DNA of 6,337 nt from Alphaproteobacteria bacterium HGW-Alphaproteobacteria-13. Its GTDB lineage: Bacteria > Pseudomonadota > Alphaproteobacteria > Sphingomonadales > Sphingomonadaceae. Made by a program: the position numbers and the translations under genes. Shown piece after piece: positions 1 through 5,604 of this stretch (the first letter of the stretch is position 1; every line of letters begins with the position of its first letter). Under the pieces are notes generated by a model. That model was not told the DNA's origin. It saw only the letters and a program-made list of their open reading frames with translations, and made no database searches. The stretch lies in NCBI GenBank assembly GCA_002842935.1, contig PHEM01000186.1, positions 1 to 6,337 of the forward strand. Reading direction: 5' to 3'.

Positions 1-116
1 CCGCGCGGCGGCGCCCCGCCCCCATCGATGTCATCCACGGCGTCATGCCGTGATCCATAGCGACAAGCCCCCCGGACACAAGCGCGACGGGACCGCCGAT
101 CGATTGCGAGGTAGAT
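1..116. other. Leading segment, possible 3' end of an upstream gene
   Basis: One plus-strand frame stays open from the left edge and stops with TGA at 51-53, ending in residues APIDVIHGVMP. It could be the C-terminus of an upstream gene, for example the binding protein of the ABC system that follows, but 16 codons are too few to identify. Bases 54-107 hold nothing recognisable. A GAGG ribosome-binding motif at 108-111 serves the next gene. Confidence 0.2.
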
Positions 117-1130
117 GTGCATTCATCATCCATCGGCCTTGACCGCCGCCGCCGGCTGCTGCTGCCCGGTCTCGTCCTGCTGCTGCTGACGGCGGCGGCG
201 CTCTCCGTGGCCGTCGGTCCCGTGCAGCTGACGCCCGCGCGCCTGCTGGGGGCGTTGTTCGGCCATGGCGACCGGATCGCGCAAGTGATCGTCCTCGACC
301 TGCGCCTGCCGCGCATGATCGTCGGCCTTCTCGTCGGCGCGATGCTCGGCCTCGCGGGCGCGGTGTTGCAGGGCTATCTGCGCAATCCGCTGGCCGAACC
401 TTCGGTGCTGGGCGCGTCGAACGCCGCCGCGCTGGGGGCGGTCGTCGCCATCTATTTCGGCCTTGCCGAACTTCATGGCGCGGTGCTGCCGATGCTCGCC
501 ATCCTGTCGGGACTAGGCGCGCTGGCGCTGCTGTTCGCGCTCGCGGCGCGATCGGAAAGCCCGCTGACGCTGATCCTCGCGGGCATCGCCGTATCGACGC
601 TGGCCGGGGCCTGCATCAGCCTCGCCCTCAATCTCGCGCCCAATCCCTTTGCCGCCATGGAGATCATGACATGGCTGCTGGGATCGATCGAGAACCGCAC
701 CCTCGGCCATATCGGGATCGCCCTGCCCTGCGTGGCGATCGGCGCGCTGCTGCTCGCGGGCAGCGGGCGCGCGCTCGACGCCTTGAGCCTTGGCGAGGAT
801 GGCGCGCAATCGCTGGGCATCGACCTGCGGCGCACGCGCCTGCGCATCCTGATCGGCGTGGCGGTCGGCGTCGGCGGCGCGGTCGCGGTGTCGGGCGCGA
901 TCGGCTTCGTCGGCCTGATCGTGCCGCACCTGATCCGTCCGTTCACGGACCGCAGCCCCTCCGCGATCCTGCTGCCGTCGATGCTCGCGGGCGCGGTGCT
1001 GCTGACGCTCGCCGATGTAGCGGTGCGCCTGATCCCGACACAGAACGAGCTGAAACTGGGCGTCGTCACGGCCTTTCTGGGCGTTCCGGTCTTCCTTGTC
1101 CATCTGCTGCGGGAGCGGCGGCTATGGTGA
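117..1130 (+). CDS. FecCD/BtuC-family ABC transporter permease
   Basis: Inner-membrane permease of an importer for an iron chelate (siderophore), heme or cobalamin. The 337-aa length is normal for the FecCD/BtuC family. After a basic N-terminus (residues 8-13), hydrophobic membrane helices alternate with short loops throughout. Family signatures are present: RLPR (63-66), the GLAGAVLQGYLRNPLAEP region (78-95), WLLGS (186-190), the cytoplasmic coupling-loop segment LGEDGAQSLGID (225-236), GFVGLIVPHLIRP (263-275) and a C-terminal LGVVTAFLGVPVFLVHLLR-like helix. The GTG start at 117 is the first start after the in-frame stop at 51-53 and has GAGG five bases upstream; the ATG at 115 is in another frame. 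Its end overlaps the ATPase start by 7 bases, so the two are co-translated and presumably form one transporter. The substrate cannot be read from sequence alone, and the binding protein and outer-membrane receptor lie outside the window. Confidence 0.93.
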   Translation: MHSSSIGLDRRRRLLLPGLVLLLLTAAALSVAVGPVQLTPARLLGALFGHGDRIAQVIVLDLRLPRMIVGLLVGAMLGLAGAVLQGYLRNPLAEPSVLGASNAAALGAVVAIYFGLAELHGAVLPMLAILSGLGALALLFALAARSESPLTLILAGIAVSTLAGACISLALNLAPNPFAAMEIMTWLLGSIENRTLGHIGIALPCVAIGALLLAGSGRALDALSLGEDGAQSLGIDLRRTRLRILIGVAVGVGGAVAVSGAIGFVGLIVPHLIRPFTDRSPSAILLPSMLAGAVLLTLADVAVRLIPTQNELKLGVVTAFLGVPVFLVHLLRERRLW

Positions 1131-1936
1131 CGGTGTCGCTGGACGCCGCCCAGGTCCGGCTGGGCGAACGCACGGTCGTCGCGGGCATTTCCGCAGAGCT
1201 TGCCGCCGGGTCGCTGATCGGCGTGATCGGTCCCAACGGCGCAGGCAAGTCCACGCTGGTCCGCGCGCTGATGGGGCTGGTGCCGCTGTCGGGCGGCGCG
1301 ATCCGCATCGACGGCGCACCGGTCGGCACGATCGCGCGCGACGATCTGGCGCGGCGCATCGCCTATCTGCCGCAGGGGCAGGAGTTGCACTGGCCGCTGT
1401 CGGTCGAGCGACTCGTCGCGCTGGGACGCCTGCCGCACCTCGCGCCCTTTTCGCGCCTGACCGAAGCAGACGGCGCCGCCGTCGAAGGCGCGATGCGGCG
1501 CGCGGACGTCCTCCACTTGCGGCACCGCAACGCGCGCGAGCTGTCGGGCGGCGAACGCGGCCGCGCCCTGCTGGCAAGGGCGCTGGCCGTCGAGGCAAAA
1601 GGGCTGGTCGCCGACGAGCCGCTGGTCTCGCTCGACCCCGGCCACCAGATCGACGTCATGGAGCTTCTGGCCGCGGAGGCGCGCGGCGGGGCGCTGGTCA
1701 TCGCGGTCCTGCACGACCTCACCATGGCGGCGCGCTATTGCGACCGCCTGCTGCTGATCGACGGCGGACGGCTGGCGGCGGATGGGACGCCCGCCGATGT
1801 GCTGACACCGCCGCGCCTTGCCGAAACCTATGGCATCGACGCCTATATCGGGCAGCTCGGTCCCGCACCCCTCGTCGTGCCGCTGGCGCGAGCCGCGATC
1901 AGCCCCGATGCCGAAGCGCGTCGACGATCACCCTGA
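1124..1936 (+). CDS. ABC transporter ATP-binding protein (FecE/BtuD/HmuV-like)
   Basis: Cytoplasmic ATPase that powers the adjacent permease; 270 aa, usual for iron/cobalamin importer ATPases. Visible motifs in order: Walker A GPNGAGKST (36-44), Q-loop glutamine in YLPQG (Q84), signature LSGGE (140-144), Walker B with DE at 164-165, D-loop SLD (169-171) and H-loop histidine H197 in VLHDLT. The residues after Walker B read LVADEPLVSLD, so the usual threonine after DEP is leucine; the catalytic residues remain. The ATG at 1124 is chosen because residue 4 onward matches the usual first strand of such ATPases and because it overlaps the permease stop by 7 bases, typical of coupled permease-ATPase pairs. 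An open frame continues upstream inside the permease gene but is a shadow. The 3' end overlaps the convergent LysR gene by 38 bp. Confidence 0.93.
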   Translation: MVTVSLDAAQVRLGERTVVAGISAELAAGSLIGVIGPNGAGKSTLVRALMGLVPLSGGAIRIDGAPVGTIARDDLARRIAYLPQGQELHWPLSVERLVALGRLPHLAPFSRLTEADGAAVEGAMRRADVLHLRHRNARELSGGERGRALLARALAVEAKGLVADEPLVSLDPGHQIDVMELLAAEARGGALVIAVLHDLTMAARYCDRLLLIDGGRLAADGTPADVLTPPRLAETYGIDAYIGQLGPAPLVVPLARAAISPDAEARRRSP

Positions 1937-2792
1937 ACGCGGGCAGGTTCTGGCGGCGGCTCGGGTAATAGAGGAAATAGCCGTCGAAGAAGGGCGACCA
2001 GTCGTCCAGCACTCGCGCCAGTTCGCCCGACGCGATCCGCCGCGCCACGATATCCTCGGGGACATAGGCAATGCCGTAACCGCCGACCGCCGCATCGATC
2101 ATGGCATAGCTGTTGTTGAAGGTCAGTTGCCCTTCCACGCGGACGCGCAGTTCCTGCCCGTCCTTTTCGAACTCCCACGCATACAGTCCTCCGGCGCTTT
2201 CGTGGCGCATGTTGATGCAGATGTGCCAGACCAGATCCTGCGGACGCTGCGGCACGCCGTGCGCCGCGAGATAATCCGGCGACGCCACGGCCACCAGCCG
2301 CCAGTCCGGGCCGATCCGGACCGCGATCATATCCTTCTCGACGCTTTCGCCCAGCCGGACGCCGGCGTCGAAGCGCTCCTCGACGATGTTGCGAAAACTG
2401 CTATCTAGGATCAGTTCGACGCTGATGTCGGGATAGGCCCTGAGCACCGGCTTCAGCTTGGGCCAGACGACGCTTTCGAGCGCATGATCGGACAGCGTCA
2501 GCCGGATCGACCCGGACGGCTTGTCGCCCAGCGCGGTCAGCGACGCGATCTCCTCCTCTATCTCCAGGATGCGCGGCGCGATGGTCGCGAGCAGCCTTTC
2601 GCCCTCCGCCGTCGGCGCGACGCTGCGCGTGGTGCGCGTCAGCAGCCTCAGCCCCAACCGCGCCTCCATCTGCTTGATCGCGTGGCTGAGCGTCGATTGC
2701 GCGATGCCGAGCTTTGCCGCCGCCTTGGTGAAGCTGCGCTCCTCCGCCACGGTCTGAAACCATGTCAACTGATTGAGATCGGTCCTGGCCAT
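1899..2792 (-). CDS. LysR-family transcriptional regulator
   Basis: DNA-binding transcription factor of 297 aa, full length for the family. The N-terminal winged HTH covers about residues 5-65, with the recognition region SFTKAAAKLGIAQSTLSHAIKQME (20-43) and the typical TRTTRSVAPTAEGERLL continuation. A LysR substrate-binding domain follows from about residue 93 (PSGSIRLTLSDH) to the end, with the FDAGVRLGES segment (141-150) and GGYGIAYVPE (237-246) typical of the CrgA/YafC-like branch. The ATG at 2792 is preferred over the upstream in-frame ATG at 2918: it gives the standard LysR start and has GAGGG about seven bases upstream. A CATAAT hexamer on the minus strand (rc of 2810-2815) could be a -10 element. 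The effector is unknown. The usual divergent target gene is missing; an integrase lies there instead. Confidence 0.93.
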   Translation of the reverse strand: MARTDLNQLTWFQTVAEERSFTKAAAKLGIAQSTLSHAIKQMEARLGLRLLTRTTRSVAPTAEGERLLATIAPRILEIEEEIASLTALGDKPSGSIRLTLSDHALESVVWPKLKPVLRAYPDISVELILDSSFRNIVEERFDAGVRLGESVEKDMIAVRIGPDWRLVAVASPDYLAAHGVPQRPQDLVWHICINMRHESAGGLYAWEFEKDGQELRVRVEGQLTFNNSYAMIDAAVGGYGIAYVPEDIVARRIASGELARVLDDWSPFFDGYFLYYPSRRQNLPAFRVIVDALRHRG

Positions 2793-2839
2793 GGGACACC
2801 CTCGCCTGATTATGCGCGTCAGTCGATAGGTTTGTTTCC

Positions 2840-2851
2840 ATTCGGACGAAT
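2840..2851. promoter_or_regulatory. Palindrome upstream of lysR, candidate operator
   Basis: ATTCG (2840-2844) and CGAAT (2847-2851) form a perfect inverted repeat around GA, about 50 bases upstream of the lysR start. A wider TCGAT...ATCGA pair (2823-2827 and 2853-2857) encloses it. LysR proteins often bind dyad sites next to their own gene. The location fits autoregulation, but the match to the usual T-N11-A pattern is not exact. Confidence 0.3.
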
Positions 2852-2859
2852 AATCGATT

Positions 2860-2901
2860 GGCGCTAAATGCTTGGCGAATGGTAGCGGAGGAGGCGCTAA
2901 A
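2860..2901 (+). repeat. 9-bp direct repeat GGCGCTAAA (two copies)
   Basis: GGCGCTAAA occurs at 2860-2868 and again at 2893-2901, a period of 33 bases, in the gap between lysR and the integrase. It may mark the attachment region or a protein-binding site, or be chance. Confidence 0.4.
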
Positions 2902-3002
2902 ACTTTCGTGTCAAGCAATTTCAGGACGTCCCCAACTACTCTGTAAAGTCAATATCTTGTCTTGTATGGTGTTCGCAGTCGGTCGCCCCGATTTGCTTGA
3001 AA

Positions 3003-3077
3003 CCACATCGAAATGTGGGAACGAAAGTGGGATAATTTTACTGCCGGAATAGGCGGTAAAGTTCCCAAGTAGGGAAC
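3003..3077 (+). repeat. Repeat cluster before the integrase, candidate arm-type sites
   Basis: Three structured elements lie in 75 bases. CCACAT (3003-3008) pairs with ATGTGG (3013-3018) around CGAA. GTGGGAAC (3015-3022) is followed by GTGGGATA (3027-3034) as a 12-base direct repeat. GTTCCC (3061-3066) pairs with GGGAAC (3072-3077) around AAGTA. The shared core GGGAAC thus appears in both orientations. Integrases with an N-terminal arm-binding domain recognise short repeats near their gene, so these are candidate arm or autoregulatory sites; that role is inferred. Confidence 0.45.
3061..3077 (+). promoter_or_regulatory. Hairpin covering the integrase ribosome-binding site
   Basis: A perfect 6-bp stem (GTTCCC/GGGAAC, 5-base loop) ends nine bases before the integrase ATG. 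Its 3' arm contains the only purine-rich AGGGAA stretch that could act as the ribosome-binding site, so folding of the mRNA would hide it. It may equally be a DNA-binding site. Confidence 0.35.
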
Positions 3078-3086
3078 CAAACTCCA

Positions 3087-4295
3087 ATGGCGCTTACAGC
3101 ATTGAAAGTGAAGAACGCAAAACCGGGTCGGCACGTCGATGGTCGGGGGCTTTGCTTGATGGTGAAGCCGAGCAGCGCGCGGACATGGGTGCTGCGGATG
3201 CAGCGCCACGGATGGCGACGCGACTATGGCTTGGGTTCGGCGTTCGACGTGTCGCTTGCCGAAGCACGCGAAGCGGCGGCGGCGCTACGCCGCCGGGTCC
3301 GCGAGGGCTTCGACCCGATTGCCGAAAGGCGTCAGGCCAGAAAGATCACGCCGAGCTTCGAGGCCGCGACACGGGCCTGCTACGAAACATTACGGGAAGG
3401 ATGGAATAGTGGACACCATGCGAAATGGCTTTCCAGTTTTGAAAAGCACATGTTCCCCCGCATCGGTAAAAAGCCGGTCGATCGCGTGGACAGTGCCACC
3501 GTGGTCGAGGCACTATCACCTATCTGGCTTGAGATACCGGAAACGGCGCGGCGCATCCTGCAACGCATAAGCGTCGTTCTCGATTTCGCGCACATCAAAG
3601 GTTGGGTGCCGGAGGAAATATCGCTGCGCTCGGTCCGCAAGGGGCTTCCACGCCAGAGCGACAAGCGCGGTCATATGGAGGCCATGCGCTATGCAGACGT
3701 TCCGGCGCTCATGCAGAAGTTGGAAGCAGCAGCGCCGACGACTGGGCGCGATGCCCTGCGCTTCACGATCTATAATGCCGTGCGGTCAAACGAGACGCGC
3801 TTTGCCGTCTGGACCGAGTTCGATTTAGACAAGGGCATATGGACCATTCCGGGCGAGCGTATGAAAGCGCGCGAAACGCATGTCGTGCCGCTATCCGCGC
3901 CGGTTGTCGCGCTACTGCGTAAACGATGGAACGAGCGCACCAGCGACACCGGCCTTGTTTTCTCCAGTCGCAACGACAAGCCCATCAGCGACGTGACCAT
4001 GACCAAGTTGCTACGCGATGACGGCATTACGGGCGTGACGGTCCACGGCTTCCGTTCATCCTTCACCGATTGGGCAGCGGAAACGACCGATTTCCCCAAA
4101 GAGGTTGCCGACAAGGCGCTGGCGCACAAACTGCCTAACAAGGTCGAGGCGGCTTATCGACGCACGGACTTTTTCGAGAAGCGGCGCAGCCTCATGGCGC
4201 TATGGGCCGAGTATCTGGACGAGCTGCCCGGCAAGGAAAGCGAGGACGCCGCCGCCACGGCGTCCGGACCTATCCCGCTTCGCGCTGCCGCCTGA
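3087..4295 (+). CDS. int: Tyrosine-type integrase, P4/DUF4102 family
   Basis: Site-specific recombinase that integrates and excises a mobile element; 402 aa, full length for P4-like integrases. The N-terminal arm-DNA-binding domain (DUF4102 type) spans about residues 1-85, with the GRHVDGRGLCLMVKPSSARTW-type strand region and LGLGSAFDVSLAEAREAA-like segment near 48-65. A SAM-like core-binding domain covers about 90-190 and the catalytic domain about 195-380. The catalytic residues appear intact: R233 (AVRSNE), K260, H320 and R323 (HGFRSSF), H347 (LAHKL) and the nucleophile Y357 (AAYRRTDFF). The ATG at 3087 gives the usual integrase N-terminus and has AGGGAA about ten bases upstream. Base composition is visibly less GC-rich than the ABC genes. 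The last 26 bases overlap the convergent small HTH gene. It likely acts on an attachment site within 2800-3086. Confidence 0.95.
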   Translation: MALTALKVKNAKPGRHVDGRGLCLMVKPSSARTWVLRMQRHGWRRDYGLGSAFDVSLAEAREAAAALRRRVREGFDPIAERRQARKITPSFEAATRACYETLREGWNSGHHAKWLSSFEKHMFPRIGKKPVDRVDSATVVEALSPIWLEIPETARRILQRISVVLDFAHIKGWVPEEISLRSVRKGLPRQSDKRGHMEAMRYADVPALMQKLEAAAPTTGRDALRFTIYNAVRSNETRFAVWTEFDLDKGIWTIPGERMKARETHVVPLSAPVVALLRKRWNERTSDTGLVFSSRNDKPISDVTMTKLLRDDGITGVTVHGFRSSFTDWAAETTDFPKEVADKALAHKLPNKVEAAYRRTDFFEKRRSLMALWAEYLDELPGKESEDAAATASGPIPLRAAA

Positions 4296-4464
4296 TGAGG
4301 TCATGCAGGCTGGCAGTCGTGATGCGGGTGGCCTTGCCCAGCTTCACCGTCTCGATTTCACCGGCCGCAATCAATTCATATAATTTCGTGCGGCCGACCC
4401 CGATCATGCGGGCCGCGTCATTGACGCGGACGCAGATCGGATCGGGAGAGCGAGGCACCGTCAT
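4270..4464 (-). CDS. Small MerR/excisionase-type HTH protein (HTH_17-like)
   Basis: A 64-aa protein consisting almost entirely of one winged HTH of the excisionase/MerR type: VNDAARMIGVGRTKLYELIAAGEIETVKLGKATRITTASLHDLI (14-57), with the HTH at about 15-32 and the basic wing around 41-50. Proteins of this family bind DNA as excisionases (recombination directionality factors) or small repressors. The ATG at 4464 overlaps the stop of the upstream AlpA-like gene in an ATGA arrangement, so translation is probably coupled; AAGGG lies some eight bases before the start. Its 3' end overlaps the end of the convergent integrase gene by 26 bp. Being beside an integrase and behind an AlpA homologue supports a role in excision control, but the specific function is inferred. 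Confidence 0.85.
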   Translation of the reverse strand: MTVPRSPDPICVRVNDAARMIGVGRTKLYELIAAGEIETVKLGKATRITTASLHDLIRRQREAG

Positions 4465-4676
4465 GGTACAGCCCTTTCGCTATCGCTGGCGCGGTAACCT
4501 GCGGGGTCGGCAATCCAGCGATTGACGGCGGACTCATGCCAGCCCGCGCCGTGAACGCTGATCCTGATTTGAGCCGGAAATGTCTGGTCTGCTATTTTTC
4601 TATACAAAGTGGAGCGCGAAAGGCCGGTGCGTTGCAGCACCGTCTTTAGACGAATGATCCTATCGGGGTTGGACAT
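4461..4676 (-). CDS. alpA: AlpA-family transcriptional regulator
   Basis: A 71-aa DNA-binding protein of the phage AlpA type. The family core is plain: DRIIRLKTVLQRTGLSRSTLYRKIADQTFP (5-34), with the HTH at about 11-28, then the IRISVHGAGWHESAVNRWIADP wing region (37-58). In the P4/CP4-57 paradigm AlpA activates excisionase expression and so element excision. The frame is open far upstream (to 4859), but the ATG at 4676 gives the normal AlpA start; the upstream residues do not resemble the family. A purine-rich CGGAAAA lies about nine bases before it. The gene overlaps the next small HTH gene by ATGA, forming a two-gene unit facing the integrase. Its upstream DNA holds repeats and a palindrome that could be its control region. 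Confidence 0.88.
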   Translation of the reverse strand: MSNPDRIIRLKTVLQRTGLSRSTLYRKIADQTFPAQIRISVHGAGWHESAVNRWIADPAGYRASDSERAVP

Positions 4677-4780
4677 GGATATTTTCCGTAATCTGGCGGT
4701 TTCATAAAAGCCCCTCGACATGCAGCATTGGCGGCCCGAATCCGTCTTGCAAGAGCGGCCGGGACGTGCAGGGACAACCG

Positions 4781-4790
4781 CGTAGCTACG
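4781..4790. promoter_or_regulatory. Perfect palindrome CGTAGCTACG
   Basis: A 10-bp perfect palindrome about 105 bases upstream of the alpA start. Its location suits an operator for a dimeric HTH protein, for example AlpA itself or its partner; binding is not shown. Confidence 0.3.
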
Positions 4791-4817
4791 GGGGCAAATA
4801 TCGGTAACAGAGGGCGT

Positions 4818-4879
4818 TAGCGGGCGCTTGAGGGCATCCGGCGGATAATAGCGGGACATAGCGGGCGTTGGAGGGATCG
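4818..4879 (+). repeat. Imperfect tandem repeats with TAGCGGG core
   Basis: TAGCGGG occurs three times (4818-4824, 4849-4855, 4859-4865). The first and third begin longer similar units, TAGCGGGCGCTTGAGGG (4818-4834) and TAGCGGGCGTTGGAGGG (4859-4875), 41 bases apart. They lie upstream of alpA. Spaced short repeats like this are typical of protein-binding arrays (excisionase sites, iterons or operators); which one applies here is unknown. Confidence 0.45.
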
Positions 4880-5199
4880 CATTTGCGGCCGTGGCGGCAA
4901 TGATGGCCGTTTAGATCCTGCGGCGGGCGTTCGCCCTGTCCTGCTTTTGCCTTTTGTCCTTCCGAGTCGCGCAGCATGACGAACCTTCTTTCAACCGGTC
5001 CGCTCGCCACATTTTCATGCTGTATCAGTTCATTCCGCCGCGCAAGTGGGGGAGGCACGACAGTGCCGATATGCGGCAACTTCGTCCTAAAAGTGCAAAA
5101 ATAGTCGTTTTCGGCAGTCGTCAGAACTGCATTGGATGACCCTTGTTGCAGACGATCGAAGGCGGCGAGTGTATCCGGTTCCGCAAAGACTGGAATCTG

Positions 5200-5225
5200 T
5201 ATGTCAAATGTGCTATATGTCAAAT
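5200..5225 (+). promoter_or_regulatory. Toxin-antitoxin promoter with repeat operator
   Basis: The 10-bp sequence TATGTCAAAT occurs at 5200-5209 and 5216-5225, starts 16 bases apart. Between and over them lies an extended -10 motif, TGC then TATATG (5211-5219); the -35 is poor. A transcript starting near 5225 would have a leader of about 20 bases before the toxin start. A repeat on each side of the -10 is the expected arrangement for repression by the antitoxin or toxin-antitoxin complex. Confidence 0.5.
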
Positions 5226-5244
5226 CAGGCATGAAAGGGATTGC

Positions 5245-5604
5245 GTGAAGGAACTTGGCTGGATCGGTTCGGCAAAGAGCGACCTGCTCTCCTTTCCGGG
5301 TGATGTGGTGCGCAAGATCGGACATGCCCTGTATGTCGCCCAGGAAGGCGGCAAGCATGGCAGCGTGAAGCCTCTCAAGGGCTTTGGCGGTGCGTCCGTT
5401 CTGGAAGTGATCGAGGATCACGACGGCGATACGTTCCGGGCGGTTTACACCGTGCGCTTCGCCGAAGTGGTCTATGTGGTTCACGCCTTTCAGAAGAAGG
5501 CAAAACGCGGAATCGCCACACCGCGACAGGAGATCGAGAAGATCAGGCAGCGGCTCAAGCAGGCCGAAGAGGAGTATGCGAAATGGGTAGCGGCGAAGAA
5601 GTGA
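5245..5604 (+). CDS. HigB/RelE-like toxin, phage Gp49-like (DUF891) family
   Basis: 119-aa toxin of the type II Gp49-like/HigB group, related to RelE/ParE folds; members usually cleave mRNA at the ribosome, which is inferred here from the family. Typical segments are KSDLLSFPGDVVRKIGHAL (11-29), KPLKGFGG (42-49), VLEVIEDHDGDTFRAVYTVRF (52-72), VYVVHAFQKKAKRGIATP (76-93) and a C-terminal charged helix (95-115). The GTG at 5245 is chosen: it has AAAGGGA four bases upstream and starts directly with the family's KELGWIGSAK-type opening. The frame is open to 5143, but the extra residues do not fit the family and would cover the promoter. The toxin gene comes first and its 3' end overlaps the antitoxin by 22 bases, the order seen in higBA systems. 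No truncation is seen. Confidence 0.88.
   Translation: MKELGWIGSAKSDLLSFPGDVVRKIGHALYVAQEGGKHGSVKPLKGFGGASVLEVIEDHDGDTFRAVYTVRFAEVVYVVHAFQKKAKRGIATPRQEIEKIRQRLKQAEEEYAKWVAAKK

Larger units (their letters stand above)
2793..3086. other. lysR-integrase intergenic region, probable element boundary
   Basis: This 294-base gap separates the host-like LysR gene from the integrase and is clearly less GC-rich than the ABC genes. It holds a short palindrome ATTCG-GA-CGAAT (2840-2851), which could be part of a LysR operator, a 9-bp direct repeat, and the repeats just before the integrase. No tRNA or tRNA 3' fragment is recognisable, so the integration target is not identified. That this gap contains one end (attL) of the element is inferred from the integrase lying next to it. 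Confidence 0.5.
4677..5244. other. Long stretch without a confident gene
   Basis: 568 bases between the divergent alpA and toxin genes. It holds imperfect repeats, a 10-bp palindrome and the toxin promoter. Frames open in it are a minus-strand frame (4786-5607) that also runs antisense through the toxin, a plus-strand frame about 4915-5139, and the upstream extension of the alpA frame. None matches a family I recognise. Hand counts over 4921-5100 give third-position GC of 34/60 for the minus frame and 39/60 for the plus frame, too weak to call either coding. It may be a control region, a decayed gene, or both. Confidence 0.5.

Noticed and set aside
671..1123. Upstream in-frame extension of the ATPase
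   Set aside because: The residues are Arg/Ala-rich shadow of the permease gene; the ATPase family begins at the ATG at 1124.
126..1725. Long minus-strand and alternative plus-strand open frames across the ABC genes
   Set aside because: They are low-complexity (Arg, Ala, Gln or Asp rich) shadows of GC-rich coding sequence and lack any family motif; the permease and ATPase explain the region.
2793..2918. 42-residue N-terminal extension of the LysR protein
   Set aside because: LysR proteins start just before the HTH, and the ATG at 2792 has a good ribosome-binding site.
2858..3052. Plus-strand 64-codon frame in the lysR-integrase gap
   Set aside because: No recognisable family, no convincing ribosome site, and it covers the repeats; likely chance.
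2793..3086. tRNA gene or tRNA 3' end as the integration target
   Set aside because: No T-loop plus acceptor pattern ending in CCA could be found on either strand.
4925..4936. GGGCG-TT-CGCCC hairpin as a terminator
   Set aside because: The stem is short and the T-rich bases begin only some distance after it and are interrupted; there is also no gene ending just upstream.
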